DNA from: Alphaproteobacteria bacterium UBA828
GTDB lineage: Bacteria > Pseudomonadota > Alphaproteobacteria > UBA828
Direction: 5' to 3'
NCBI GenBank assembly: GCA_002296185.1
Contig: DBHM01000014.1
Location: forward strand, 39,303-63,691
Length of the DNA stretch: 24,389 nt
Shown here: one piece after another, positions 1-8,893 of the stretch
Numbering within the stretch: position 1 is the stretch's first letter
How the letters are laid out: each line of letters opens with the position of its first letter
Position numbers and translations under genes: made by a program
Notes under the pieces: generated by a model
The model's database searches: none
Told to the model about the DNA's origin: nothing
The model's input: only the letters and a program-made list of their open reading frames with translations

Positions 1-859
1 TGTTGTTGGTCCTTTTGGTTTACTTCAACCCTTTGCAGACGGCCTAAAGATGTTAATGAAGGAGACAATTATACCTTCTGGAGCTAATCGTACCTTATTT
101 TTAATGGCTCCAATGTTAACATTTACTTTAGGAATGATTGGTTGGGCTGTCATACCATTTGATGAGCATCTAGTTTTAGCTGATATTAATGTAGGCATAT
201 TATATCTTTTTGCAGTTTCTTCTTTGGGTGTATATGGGATTATAGTTGCTGGATGGGCGTCTAACTCAAAATATGCTTTTCTTGGTGCTTTAAGATCAGC
301 AGCGCAAATGGTATCTTATGAGGTTTCAATTGGATTTGTTTTAGTTACAGTTCTTTTGTGTGCCGGTTCACTGAATTTAAATGAAATAGTTATGGCTCAA
401 GAGAATCTCTGGTTTTTCATTCCTCTTGCTCCAATGTTCATAATTTATTTCATTTCAGCTTTAGCTGAAACAAATAGGACCCCCTTTGATCTACCTGAAG
501 CGGAAGGTGAGCTCGTGGCAGGATATCAAGTCGAGTATTCCTCCCTTGCCTTCACATTATTTATGCTTGGAGAGTATGCGAATATCGTTTTAATGAGCGG
601 TCTCTGCGTCATTTTGTTTTTAGGTGGTTGGTTAGCACCTTTTGACGTAGAGCCCTTTACTTGGTTACCAGGAGTTGTTTGGTTTTTATTAAAAACAGCA
701 TTTGTAATATTCTTATTTACCTGGACAAAGGCAACATTTCCTAGATATCGATATGATCAACTAATGCGCTTAGGGTGGAAGGTCTTTTTACCTATCTCTC
801 TTGCCTGGGTAGTTATAACTGCTGGAGCCTTACATTTATTTGGCTGGATACCTGAATGA
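1..859 (+). CDS. nuoH: NADH-quinone oxidoreductase subunit H, 5'-truncated by the window edge
   Basis: This is the membrane subunit of complex I that joins the peripheral arm to the proton-pumping arm and forms much of the quinone chamber. The reading frame is open from base 2, before the first ATG at 50, and those codons read VVGPFGLLQPFADGLK, a conserved NuoH stretch. The gene therefore starts upstream of the window and the ATG at 50 is internal. The conserved quinone-site loop ETNRTPFDLPEAEGELVAGY is present near the middle, followed by the EYSSLAF segment. Several hydrophobic helices surround it and the C-terminus ends in GWIPE. About 286 codons are visible against a usual length of about 340. 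The stop is TGA at 857-859, 15 bp before nuoI. The assignment is secure; only the N-terminus is missing. Confidence 0.97.
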   Translation, partial: VVGPFGLLQPFADGLKMLMKETIIPSGANRTLFLMAPMLTFTLGMIGWAVIPFDEHLVLADINVGILYLFAVSSLGVYGIIVAGWASNSKYAFLGALRSAAQMVSYEVSIGFVLVTVLLCAGSLNLNEIVMAQENLWFFIPLAPMFIIYFISALAETNRTPFDLPEAEGELVAGYQVEYSSLAFTLFMLGEYANIVLMSGLCVILFLGGWLAPFDVEPFTWLPGVVWFLLKTAFVIFLFTWTKATFPRYRYDQLMRLGWKVFLPISLAWVVITAGALHLFGWIPE

Positions 860-874
860 GGATATGGGGTTGAG

Positions 875-1363
875 ATGGATACTTTTAATCAAAGCATAAG
901 GTCATGGTTTCTGACTGAACTTGCATCTGGGATGATGATAATTCTTAAACATATGTTTCGCCGAAAGGCGACTCTGAATTACCCCCATGAAAAAGGCTCT
1001 ATAAGTCCAAGGTTTCGTGGTGAGCATGCACTTAGACGTTATCCAAACGGTGAAGAAAGATGTATTGCATGTAAGCTTTGTGAGGCTGTTTGCCCTGCCT
1101 TGGCTATAACTATAGAGGCGGAGCCAAGGGATGATGGGAGCCGAAGGACAACTCGCTACGATATAGATATGGTTAAGTGTATATATTGTGGATTTTGTCA
1201 GGAAGCATGTCCAGTAGATGCTATTGTTGAGGGGCCAAATTTTGAATTTGCTACTGAGACAAGAGAAGAGCTTCTCTATAATAAGGAAAAGCTCCTAGCT
1301 AATGGTGATAGATGGGAGCAAGAGATCGCTGCTAATCTTTCTCGAGAGACTTCATATCGATAA
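875..1363 (+). CDS. nuoI: NADH-quinone oxidoreductase subunit I (two 4Fe-4S clusters)
   Basis: This peripheral-arm iron-sulfur subunit carries clusters N6a and N6b, which pass electrons toward the terminal cluster next to the quinone site. Two ferredoxin-type motifs are visible. The first has cysteines C63, C66, C69 and C73 (CIACKLCEAVCP); the second has C102, C105, C108 and C112 (CIYCGFCQEACP). At 162 residues it matches the usual alphaproteobacterial and mitochondrial TYKY length. The N-terminal helix (about residues 11-30) and the segment RFRGEHALRRYPNGEERC are typical of the family. It lies 15 bp after nuoH and 65 bp before nuoJ, the longest gap within the nuo run. That gap is AT-rich and contains a 12-bp A/T palindrome at 1403-1414, but no convincing terminator or promoter. 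Confidence 0.97.
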   Translation: MDTFNQSIRSWFLTELASGMMIILKHMFRRKATLNYPHEKGSISPRFRGEHALRRYPNGEERCIACKLCEAVCPALAITIEAEPRDDGSRRTTRYDIDMVKCIYCGFCQEACPVDAIVEGPNFEFATETREELLYNKEKLLANGDRWEQEIAANLSRETSYR

Positions 1364-1428
1364 ATGATAGTATTTTAAGGTTTAATGCAAACTTTTATGT
1401 GTAAAAATATTTTTTAAGTAGTGGTTCC

Positions 1429-2058
1429 ATGGTTATAGAACAAATAACATTTTATATATTTGCTGTAGTCACAGTTGTATCTGGAATAATGGTCATAGGC
1501 TCCAAAAACCCTGTCCATTCAGTTCTTTTTCTAATACTTGCATTTTTTAATTCTGCTGGCCTTTTTGTTCTTATGGGATCCGAATTTATAGCTATGATAT
1601 TAATTATTGTGTATGTGGGAGCCGTTGCTGTTCTCTTTCTTTTTGTAGTTATGATGCTTGATGTAGATTTTTCAAAGTTTAGGGCTGGTTTCACAAAATA
1701 TCTTCCTATTGGAGGCGTTGTTGGTGTAATCCTTCTTGCTGAATTAATTTTAGTTTTGACAGCTGGTTCTGGCAGTTTTGAACTACCCTCAAAAACAAGT
1801 TCTCCTACCCCAGATCCTAGCATTGTTGAGAATACCGAAGCTCTTGGTAATATTCTATATACTGACTATGCCTACTTATTCCAAATATCTGGATTCATAC
1901 TATTAATAGCTATGGTGGGTGCAATTGTGCTCACGCATAGGAAGAGGGATGAGGTGAAGAAACAACGTATTAGTGACCAAGTTAATCGAGATCCAAAGGA
2001 AGCTGTCACCTTAAAAAAAGTTGGACCTGGGGAGGATGGAACATGGAAATCGGACTAA
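1429..2058 (+). CDS. nuoJ: NADH-quinone oxidoreductase subunit J
   Basis: This small membrane subunit of complex I (ND6 homologue) has a third transmembrane helix thought to rearrange during coupling. The 209-residue product has five hydrophobic segments. The conserved N-terminal part contains SKNPVHSVLFLILAFFNSAG, and the following helix contains EFIAMILIIVYVGAVAVLFL, the hallmark of NuoJ/ND6 with its pi-bulge region. A short polar loop (about residues 120-135) precedes the last helix, and the tail is charged and soluble (HRKRDEVKKQ onward). The ATG at 1429 gives the expected N-terminus. The 3' end overlaps nuoK by 16 bp, which suggests translational coupling. An antisense open frame across 1452-1823 is a shadow of this gene. 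Confidence 0.96.
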   Translation: MVIEQITFYIFAVVTVVSGIMVIGSKNPVHSVLFLILAFFNSAGLFVLMGSEFIAMILIIVYVGAVAVLFLFVVMMLDVDFSKFRAGFTKYLPIGGVVGVILLAELILVLTAGSGSFELPSKTSSPTPDPSIVENTEALGNILYTDYAYLFQISGFILLIAMVGAIVLTHRKRDEVKKQRISDQVNRDPKEAVTLKKVGPGEDGTWKSD

Positions 2059-2351
2059 TGCATTATCTCACTGTTGCGGCTATTCTCTTTACACTGGGTG
2101 TTTTTGGCATCTTTATTAATAGAAAAAATGTAATTGTTATTCTAATGGCTGTTGAGTTAATGCTCCTCGCTGTGAATATCAATCTAGTTGCTTTTTCAAC
2201 ATACCTTAACGATATGGTGGGCCAGGTCTTTGCTATGCTTGTTTTAACAGTAGCAGCAGCTGAAGCCGCAATTGGCCTAGCTATACTTGTAATATATTTC
2301 AGAAATCGTGGCACAATTGCTGTCGAAGATATAAACGTTATGAAGGGTTAA
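2043..2351 (+). CDS. nuoK: NADH-quinone oxidoreductase subunit K
   Basis: This is the smallest core antiporter-like membrane subunit of complex I (ND4L homologue), with three transmembrane helices. It has 102 residues, the standard length, and starts MEIGLMHYLTVAAILFTLGV, so the ATG at 2043 is well supported although it lies inside nuoJ. The two conserved membrane glutamates of the proton path appear as E38 (in VELMLLAVNINLVAF) and E74 (in AAAEAAIGLA), corresponding to E36 and E72 of E. coli. The gene is followed by only 7 bp before nuoL, so it is surely co-transcribed and probably translationally coupled on both sides. Confidence 0.97.
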   Translation: MEIGLMHYLTVAAILFTLGVFGIFINRKNVIVILMAVELMLLAVNINLVAFSTYLNDMVGQVFAMLVLTVAAAEAAIGLAILVIYFRNRGTIAVEDINVMKG

Positions 2352-2358
2352 TCTTAAG

Positions 2359-4287
2359 TTGCTCCTCTATATACTTCCAATATTTTTACCATTAATTGGA
2401 TCAGCTGTAGCAGGGTTGTTCGGTCGTTTTTTAAGCGATCGTCAGGCCCAGTTGATTACATGTATTTTGATGGGAGCAAGTGCTGTTCTTGCTATTGTAA
2501 TTTTTCATAATGTTATTATTGATGGTGAGGTTCAAAGAATCCAGTTATTTGAGTGGATTGAGTCTGGAAGTTTCCAGGTAGATTGGTTCATCAGGGTTGA
2601 TGAATTAACAGCAGTAATGATGTTTGTAGTAACATCAGTTTCTTTTTTAGTGCATGTCTATTCTATTGGGTATATGTCCCACGATCCTCATATTCCTAGA
2701 TTCTTTAGCTACCTTTCACTTTTTACATTCTTTATGCTCTCTTTAGTAACCTCAGATAATTTTTTGCAATTATTTTTTGGTTGGGAAGGTGTCGGTCTTG
2801 CATCATATCTCCTAATCGGTTTTTGGTTCAAAAAACCAACAGCTAATGCTGCTGCTATTAAGGCTTTCGTAGTTAATCGTGTCGGAGATTTTGGATTTGC
2901 ATTAGGAATCCTAGCAATTTTTCTGACTTTTAATTCTGTTTCTTACGAAACTGTGTTTTCTGCAGCCCCAGATTTAGCTGGCAGCGATTTTGAGTTTCTT
3001 GGCCATCAATTTGATATTCTTACAGTTGTATGTATTCTGTTATTTGTTGGTGCGATGGGTAAATCAGCGCAGTTTCTTTTGCATACTTGGCTGCCTGATG
3101 CTATGGAAGGACCAACGCCGGTGTCTGCCCTAATACACGCAGCAACTATGGTAACTGCTGGTGTATTTATGGTAGCAAGATGCTCTCCAATTTTTGAATA
3201 TGCGCCTATTGCACTATCGGTAGTTACTTTTTTTGGTGCCACTACAGCAATTTTTGCAGCAACGGTAGCTCTAACCCAAAACGATATTAAGCGAGTAATA
3301 GCATATTCAACCTGTAGTCAACTTGGTTATATGTTCTTTGCATGTGGTGTCTCTGCATATTCTGCTGGCATCTTTCATTTGACTACACATGCATTTTTTA
3401 AAGCGCTCCTCTTTCTTGGTTCTGGTGCAGTCATACATGCTATGTCAGATGAGCAAGATATGCGTAAAATGGGTGGTATATGGAAATCTATTCCCCTTAC
3501 ATACTCTATGATGTGGGTGGGGAGCTTAGCTTTAGCAGGTGTTCCTTTCTTTTCTGGATTTTTCTCAAAAGATATAATTCTTGAAAGTGCTTTTGCTGCA
3601 GATACTGGTTTAGGGCATTATGCATTTTGGCTTGGTATTCTTGCTGCAGTTTTAACTGCTCTTTATTCATGGCGTTTAATTATTTTAACCTTCCACGGAA
3701 AGCCTCGAGCAGATAAAGAGGTAATGGCACATGTGCACGAATCTCCACCTACAATGACTATACCCTTAATACTTTTAGCCATAGGTGCGATTGCCTCAGG
3801 ATATTTCTTGTTACCAATGGTTAGTGAATATCATGATTTTTGGGGTGATTCGATATTGATACTTCCTCAGCATCATGCTCTCCATGATGCTCATTATGTT
3901 GATTTTTGGGTAAAGGCTCTTCCCACTATTGCGGGCGTTATTGGTATAAGTGCAGCGTATTACTTTTATATGTTACGCCCTGATTTACCATCAAAGATAT
4001 CTAATAAATTTCGCCCACTATACCTTTTTTCATTAAATAAATGGTACGTCGATGAGGTCTATGAATATATCTTTATAAGACCTGCAAAATATATTGGATA
4101 TGGTCTATGGAAGCAGGGAGATAATGCTTTAATTGATGGAATTGGACCTGATGGTTTGGCAAGCGCAGCAGTCGCGATTGCAAAGCGGGCAATAAAACTT
4201 CAAAGTGGTTATCTGTATCACTATGCTTTTGCTATGCTTGTTGGGCTTGCTGTAATAGTCACATGGTTCTTATTTTCGAGGACATGA
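2359..4287 (+). CDS. nuoL: NADH-quinone oxidoreductase subunit L (antiporter-like)
   Basis: This is the distal antiporter-like proton-pumping subunit of complex I (ND5 homologue). The 642-residue length is typical and includes the C-terminal part that forms the long lateral helix. Key residues are visible: the membrane glutamate E143 in FFGWEGVGLASYLLIGFW (E144 of E. coli) and the lysine K235 in MGKSAQFLLHTWLPDAMEG (K229 of E. coli). The conserved segments EGPTPVSALIHAATMVTAG and DIKRVIAYSTCSQLGYM follow. The start is a TTG at 2359. An in-frame TGA at 2341-2343 lies just upstream and no ATG or GTG start falls between them, while the residues after the TTG (LLYILPIFLPLIGS) match the family N-terminus. 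Upstream Shine-Dalgarno-like bases (AAGG at 2343-2346) sit inside the end of nuoK, so coupling is likely. Confidence 0.97.
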   Translation: MLLYILPIFLPLIGSAVAGLFGRFLSDRQAQLITCILMGASAVLAIVIFHNVIIDGEVQRIQLFEWIESGSFQVDWFIRVDELTAVMMFVVTSVSFLVHVYSIGYMSHDPHIPRFFSYLSLFTFFMLSLVTSDNFLQLFFGWEGVGLASYLLIGFWFKKPTANAAAIKAFVVNRVGDFGFALGILAIFLTFNSVSYETVFSAAPDLAGSDFEFLGHQFDILTVVCILLFVGAMGKSAQFLLHTWLPDAMEGPTPVSALIHAATMVTAGVFMVARCSPIFEYAPIALSVVTFFGATTAIFAATVALTQNDIKRVIAYSTCSQLGYMFFACGVSAYSAGIFHLTTHAFFKALLFLGSGAVIHAMSDEQDMRKMGGIWKSIPLTYSMMWVGSLALAGVPFFSGFFSKDIILESAFAADTGLGHYAFWLGILAAVLTALYSWRLIILTFHGKPRADKEVMAHVHESPPTMTIPLILLAIGAIASGYFLLPMVSEYHDFWGDSILILPQHHALHDAHYVDFWVKALPTIAGVIGISAAYYFYMLRPDLPSKISNKFRPLYLFSLNKWYVDEVYEYIFIRPAKYIGYGLWKQGDNALIDGIGPDGLASAAVAIAKRAIKLQSGYLYHYAFAMLVGLAVIVTWFLFSRT

Positions 4288-4297
4288 GTGACATAAG

Positions 4298-5839
4298 ATG
4301 AGTGATTGGCCAATACTTTCAATAGTTACATTCCTTCCTCTTCTTGGGGCGGTATTTATTTTATTTGTTCGTGGTGATCAAAAAACAGTAGCGCGTAATT
4401 CACGTCAATTGGCTCTCTGGACTTCCATAATAACCTTTGGTCTATCTCTAATTCTAATTTCTTACTTTGATACTACTACTGCTGATTTCCAGTACGTTGA
4501 GTATGTCCCTTGGTTATCAGATTATAACATTGGATATCATTTGGGTGTTGATGGTATCTCTATTTTCTTTCTTCTATTAACTACCTTCTTAATTCCTATT
4601 TGTATTCTGGCATCATGGGATTCTATTAAGGATAGAGTGCGAGAGTTTATGATTGCCTTTTTGATAATGGAAACTCTAGTAATAGGTGTCTTTTCATCAC
4701 TAGACTTCATAATGTTTTATATATTTTTCGAAGGTATGCTAATTCCAATGTATCTAATAATTGGGATCTGGGGTGGTTCGCGGAGAGTTTACTCAGCCTT
4801 CAAATTTTTTCTTTATACCCTTGTTGGATCAGTACTTTTCCTTCTTGCCATTCTATGGATATACATTGAGGTAGGAACTACCGATATACCAACTATTATG
4901 GCCTATGATTTTTCATCTGAAGCACAAATATGGTTATGGTTAGCTATGTTTGCGTCTTTCGCAGTTAAAGTTCCAATGTGGCCTTTTCATACTTGGTTAC
5001 CAGATGCACATGTTGAGGCACCAACTTCTGGGTCTGTAATCCTTGCCGGTGTATTGTTGAAAATGGGTGGCTATGGTTTTCTTAGATTCTCTCTACCAAT
5101 GCTACCTGAAGCCAGTCATTTTTTTGCCCCATTAGTTTTTGCACTATCAGTTGTAGCAATAATTTACACGTCTTTGGTTGCTTTGGTTCAGCAAGATATG
5201 AAGAAATTAATAGCCTATTCATCTGTTGCTCATATGGGAATTGTAACAATAGGCATATTCAGCCTTAACCAACAGGGAATTGAAGGTGGGATTTTCCAAA
5301 TGTTAAGCCACGGCATAGTCTCAGCAGCTCTTTTTCTATGTGTTGGTGTTATTTACGATCGTATTCATACACGTGAAATTGCGGCTTATGGTGGCTTAGT
5401 TCATCGCATGCCTATTTATGCTTTTACATTCCTTATCTTTACTCTAGCTTCAGTGGGATTACCTGGTACAAGTGGATTTGTAGGGGAGATGCTGGTCTTT
5501 GTTGGTATCTTTAAAGCAAATACCTGGATAGCAATGTTATCTTTGACAGGTATTATCCTTGGCGCTGCTTATATGCTGTGGTTATATCGAAGGATAATCT
5601 TTGGTGAGTTAACTAAAGATAATCTTAAGTCTATAGCGGACCTAAACTTACGAGAATTAGCTATTTTTATTCCTCTTATAGGACTCGCTTTACTTATGGG
5701 TATTTATCCCAGCCCGTTTTTATCTGTTCTTCATGTCTCTGTAGAGAACTTACTAATACAGATTGGATCTACCAACGATTTAACGTTCTTTAATGCCGAT
5801 GACCATCAACTAATTACCCGAAACTTTGGGTCTAATTAG
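4298..5839 (+). CDS. nuoM: NADH-quinone oxidoreductase subunit M (antiporter-like)
   Basis: This antiporter-like proton-pumping subunit of complex I (ND4 homologue) lies between NuoL and NuoN in the membrane arm. The 513-residue product is full length. The conserved glutamate E145 lies in FYIFFEGMLIPMYLIIGIWG, and the conserved lysine K224 lies in FAVKVPMWPFHTWLPDAHVE. Both match the E144 and K234 positions of E. coli NuoM by context. Further family segments are EAPTSGSVILAGVLLKMGGY and QDMKKLIAYSSVAHMGIV. It begins 10 bp after the nuoL stop with only a weak ribosome binding site. Its TAG stop at 5837-5839 overlaps the strong AGGAGG binding site for nuoN. Confidence 0.97.
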   Translation: MSDWPILSIVTFLPLLGAVFILFVRGDQKTVARNSRQLALWTSIITFGLSLILISYFDTTTADFQYVEYVPWLSDYNIGYHLGVDGISIFFLLLTTFLIPICILASWDSIKDRVREFMIAFLIMETLVIGVFSSLDFIMFYIFFEGMLIPMYLIIGIWGGSRRVYSAFKFFLYTLVGSVLFLLAILWIYIEVGTTDIPTIMAYDFSSEAQIWLWLAMFASFAVKVPMWPFHTWLPDAHVEAPTSGSVILAGVLLKMGGYGFLRFSLPMLPEASHFFAPLVFALSVVAIIYTSLVALVQQDMKKLIAYSSVAHMGIVTIGIFSLNQQGIEGGIFQMLSHGIVSAALFLCVGVIYDRIHTREIAAYGGLVHRMPIYAFTFLIFTLASVGLPGTSGFVGEMLVFVGIFKANTWIAMLSLTGIILGAAYMLWLYRRIIFGELTKDNLKSIADLNLRELAIFIPLIGLALLMGIYPSPFLSVLHVSVENLLIQIGSTNDLTFFNADDHQLITRNFGSN

Positions 5840-5848
5840 GAGGATAGG

Positions 5849-7309
5849 ATGATGACTGAATATGATTCTCCAAACTACCTAATAGCCCTTCCAGAAATAT
5901 TTTTAGCTGGAACTTCTCTTATACTTCTCATGGTTGGCGTTTTTATAGGTAATCGCTCTACCACCATCCTAACTTGGGCCACATCGGCTATTATGATGGT
6001 TGCATTAATTATGGTTTTGGTAGGAGATGAAAGTAGGTCAGTAACCTTTGGTGGCTTATTTATAAGTGATATTTTTAGTACTTATATGAAAAGTCTAGTT
6101 CTTATTGGTTCAACAATTACCTTATTAATCGGCATTAGCTACGTAAAAAGAGAGGGAATGAACCGTTTTGAGTTTCCAATATTAATATTATTTGCGACTA
6201 CTGGTATGCTGTTAATGATTTCTGCCAACGACCTTATAGCACTTTATGTTGGTCTAGAGATGCAAAGCTTAGCCCTATACATTATAGCTGCATTTAAGCG
6301 AGAAAGTATTCGTTCAACTGAATCCGGACTCAAATATTTTGTTTTAGGTGCTTTGTCTTCTGGCCTGTTCCTCTATGGAGCCTCACTTGTTTATGGCTTT
6401 TCTGGTGGCACAGGGTTCACCGAGATTGGTTTTGCTGTATCAAATATTTCTGACCAGGGTAATTTGTCTTTAGGTTTATTGATTGGTCTTGTTTTCCTTG
6501 CAGCTGCCATAGCATTTAAGGTATCTGCTGTTCCTTTCCATATGTGGACCCCAGATGTTTATGAGGGTGCTCCGACTCCTGTTACAGCTTTCTTTGCTGC
6601 TGCTCCAAAAATTGCAGCTATGGCACTCCTAATAAGACTATTTATTGGTCCTTTTCTTGATGCTTTTGATCAATGGCAACAGATAATTGTTTTTATATCG
6701 ATTGCATCTATGGGTTTGGGGGCATTCGCAGCAATTTTGCAAAGTAATATAAAACGTTTGTTAGCTTATAGTTCTATCGGACATGTTGGTTATGCTCTTG
6801 TGGGATTAGCAGCAGGGACTGAAGAAGGCATAAAAGGTGTCCTTATATATCTAGCAATATATATGACTATGACAATTGGAGCTTTCGCTTGCGTATTGGC
6901 AATGAAACGTAAAGGTCAGATGGTAGAAACTATAGATGACTTGTCTGGCCTATCTAGAACAAACCCATCTATGGCTTTTGTATTTTCAATTTTTATGTTT
7001 TCTATGGCGGGCATACCACCTTTAGCAGGGTTTTTTGGGAAATTCTATGTATTTATGGCAGCTATAAAAGCTGACCTTATTGGCCTTGCCATAATTGGTG
7101 TCTTAGCTAGTGTTGTGGGTGCATTTTATTATATTCGTATTGTCAAAGTTATGTATTTTGATAAACCAAAAGAAGCATTTGATAGACCAATTGGTAATGA
7201 ATTAACTTTTGTTCTTGCTGTGACTGGTATAATCACTGGATTATTTTTTGCTTATCCAGACCCTGTTCTTGATGGTGCGGCTATTGCCGCTCGCTCACTA
7301 TTCTATTAG
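5849..7309 (+). CDS. nuoN: NADH-quinone oxidoreductase subunit N (antiporter-like)
   Basis: This is the proximal antiporter-like proton-pumping subunit of complex I (ND2 homologue). The 486 residues fit the bacterial family. The conserved glutamate is E137 in ALYVGLEMQSLALYIIAAF and the conserved lysine is K224 in AIAFKVSAVPFHMWTPDVYE, corresponding to E133 and K217 of E. coli. The segments GAPTPVTAFFAAAPKIAAMA and SNIKRLLAYSSIGHVGYAL also match. Two adjacent ATGs (5849 and 5852) could serve as the start. The consensus Shine-Dalgarno AGGAGG at 5838-5843 overlaps the nuoM stop and favours 5849. This is the last complex I gene of the run; birA follows after 19 bp with no terminator between them. 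Confidence 0.97.
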   Translation: MMTEYDSPNYLIALPEIFLAGTSLILLMVGVFIGNRSTTILTWATSAIMMVALIMVLVGDESRSVTFGGLFISDIFSTYMKSLVLIGSTITLLIGISYVKREGMNRFEFPILILFATTGMLLMISANDLIALYVGLEMQSLALYIIAAFKRESIRSTESGLKYFVLGALSSGLFLYGASLVYGFSGGTGFTEIGFAVSNISDQGNLSLGLLIGLVFLAAAIAFKVSAVPFHMWTPDVYEGAPTPVTAFFAAAPKIAAMALLIRLFIGPFLDAFDQWQQIIVFISIASMGLGAFAAILQSNIKRLLAYSSIGHVGYALVGLAAGTEEGIKGVLIYLAIYMTMTIGAFACVLAMKRKGQMVETIDDLSGLSRTNPSMAFVFSIFMFSMAGIPPLAGFFGKFYVFMAAIKADLIGLAIIGVLASVVGAFYYIRIVKVMYFDKPKEAFDRPIGNELTFVLAVTGIITGLFFAYPDPVLDGAAIAARSLFY

Positions 7310-7328
7310 TGAATAGGAGTTTTCTTTC

Positions 7329-8126
7329 ATGTCTATGTTAGAAATCCCAAAGAGTTTTAGTGTTAAGACTCTACTTGAAGTTACTAGCACTAACGATATC
7401 GCTTGTGCCAGTGCTGTTGATGGAGCTGACGCGGGTACTGTAATAGTAAGTTTGAATCAAACATCTGGTCGTGGACGTAGAGGCAGAGTATGGGATTCAA
7501 GTCCAGGAAACCTTTTTTTTTCAATAATTCTGCGTCCAATGTGTGCACCCTTAGTTGCAGCCCAAGCGTCTTTTGTTGCTTCAATATCAGTCAATGAAAC
7601 TATTCGTCATTTTATTGGCGAGCAATCAGATGTTTTATGTAAGTGGCCAAATGACGTTTTAGTTAATAAGAAGAAGATTGCAGGTATACTTTTAGAGTCA
7701 CAAACAAGTGGTTCTGGTAAATCTATAGCTGTAGTTGATTGGCTTATTGTGGGTATAGGTATAAATGTATCGAGCGTTCCAATTTTACCTAATGGCGAAT
7801 TAATAACTTCAATAAATAAAGAAACTAGTAGCACGATTGAAAGAGAAGATGTACTCAATGTATTTTTAGAATACTTTCATAGTTTTTTACAAGTTTGGAA
7901 AAATGAAGGTTTTTTAGTAATCCGAGATGTGTGGTTAAATAAATCTTTTCCAAAAGGTGAATCGATAAAGATAGAAATATCAGGTAGAATGGTCTCAGGT
8001 TTATTTTTAGGGATTAACAATGATGGATCCTTATTGATGCAGGATGAAAAAGGTATAGTTCATACTATATCATCTGGCGATGTTTTTTTTAATAGTTTGG
8101 AGTATACAAATGCTTCTTGCCATTGA
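7329..8126 (+). CDS. birA: Biotin--[acetyl-CoA-carboxylase] ligase, catalytic form without DNA-binding domain
   Basis: The enzyme activates biotin with ATP and attaches it to the lysine of the biotin carboxyl carrier protein of acetyl-CoA carboxylase and related carboxylases. Visible motifs are the biotinyl-AMP binding loop GRGRRGR (residues 47-53), then SPGNLFFS, then KWPNDVLVNKKKIAGIL (from residue 105), in which K116 corresponds to the E. coli biotin-contacting K183. A small C-terminal domain follows. The protein has 265 residues and starts directly at the ligase domain. The winged-helix repressor domain of E. coli BirA is missing, so it is probably a group I ligase that does not repress biotin genes. 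A good AGGAG lies at 7315-7319, 9 bp before the ATG at 7329. The 3' end overlaps coaX by 17 bp. A run of nine T (7513-7521) lies in the catalytic region. Confidence 0.93.
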   Translation: MSMLEIPKSFSVKTLLEVTSTNDIACASAVDGADAGTVIVSLNQTSGRGRRGRVWDSSPGNLFFSIILRPMCAPLVAAQASFVASISVNETIRHFIGEQSDVLCKWPNDVLVNKKKIAGILLESQTSGSGKSIAVVDWLIVGIGINVSSVPILPNGELITSINKETSSTIEREDVLNVFLEYFHSFLQVWKNEGFLVIRDVWLNKSFPKGESIKIEISGRMVSGLFLGINNDGSLLMQDEKGIVHTISSGDVFFNSLEYTNASCH

Positions 8127-8886
8127 TGTTGGAAATACTAACACTGTTTTTGCTGTGTTTGTGGGTGATAAATTACAAGGTCAATGGAGGGCAGCAACAG
8201 ATCCACGACGAACAGCTGATGAATACGCAGTTTGGTTAGGGCAACTTTTCGAGAGTGCTGGGCTAGATTTAAATGATATCGATGCTTCTATACTATCTAC
8301 TGTTGTTCCTCAGGGGTTGTTTGCTGTTAGTGATTTATGTGAAAGATATTGTGGATGCAAACCAATAGTTGTGGGTGACGAGGGAGTCAGTCTAGGGATT
8401 GATGTTCATGTAGATAGACCAGGAGAAGTGGGTGCAGATCGCTTGGTAAACGCTGTTGGTGCATATTCCAATTATGATTCTGCACTCATTCTTATTGATT
8501 TTGGTACTGCTACTACCTTCGATATCATAGACCAGCATGGTTCTTATGAGGGGGGGGTTATAGCGCCTGGTGTAAACCTATCTCTTGAAGCTTTACATCA
8601 GGCTGCCGCACAATTACCACGTGTTGCAATAAGAAAACCAGATATGGTGATTGCTCGTTCTACAGTTCCTGCAATGGAATCAGGAATTTACTGGGGTTAC
8701 CTAGGTTTGATAGAGGGTATAGTTAGTCGAATAAAGACCGATTTTCAGGAAAAAATGCAAGTTATTGCAACTGGAGGATTGGCCCCGCTTTTTGCAAATG
8801 GTACAAGCTCTATAGATTCTGTGGATGCTGATTTAACTATTCGTGGATTATTAGCAATCTATAAACTGAATAAACCTAGTGCTTGA
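8110..8886 (+). CDS. coaX: Type III pantothenate kinase
   Basis: This enzyme catalyses the first step of coenzyme A synthesis, phosphorylating pantothenate with ATP; type III enzymes are not inhibited by CoA. The ASKHA-fold signatures are clear: the N-terminal phosphate loop MLLAIDVGNTNT (D6), GADRLVNAVGA around residues 108-118 with the catalytic aspartate D110, and LIDFGTATTFD around residues 128-138. The frame is open further upstream to an ATG at 8080. The ATG at 8110 is preferred because it places MLLAIDVGNTNT at the N-terminus as in the family, and a GGAG at 8099-8102 precedes it. The 258-residue product is the normal length. It overlaps the end of birA by 17 bp. An eight-G tract (8550-8557) encodes part of a conserved EGGV segment, with GGG codons that are uncommon in the neighbouring genes. 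Confidence 0.95.
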   Translation: MLLAIDVGNTNTVFAVFVGDKLQGQWRAATDPRRTADEYAVWLGQLFESAGLDLNDIDASILSTVVPQGLFAVSDLCERYCGCKPIVVGDEGVSLGIDVHVDRPGEVGADRLVNAVGAYSNYDSALILIDFGTATTFDIIDQHGSYEGGVIAPGVNLSLEALHQAAAQLPRVAIRKPDMVIARSTVPAMESGIYWGYLGLIEGIVSRIKTDFQEKMQVIATGGLAPLFANGTSSIDSVDADLTIRGLLAIYKLNKPSA

Positions 8887-8893
8887 ATGGCAA

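Noticed and set aside
1403..1414. A/T palindrome between nuoI and nuoJ as a terminator or operator
   Set aside because: It is pure A and T in an AT-rich genome, where such strings arise easily, and it lies inside a core operon.
1452..1823. Antisense open frame of 123 codons across nuoJ
   Set aside because: It lies wholly inside nuoJ on the other strand, resembles no protein I know, and its composition mirrors the sense codons of a hydrophobic gene.
7513..7521. Run of nine T in birA as a programmed frameshift site
   Set aside because: The zero frame through the run encodes the conserved NLFFS segment and continues to a full-length product; long T runs are expected in this base composition.
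8080..8109. Longer N-terminus for coaX from an upstream ATG
   Set aside because: It would add ten residues before the phosphate-binding MLLAIDVGNTNT that normally opens the protein; the ATG at 8110 has its own GGAG.
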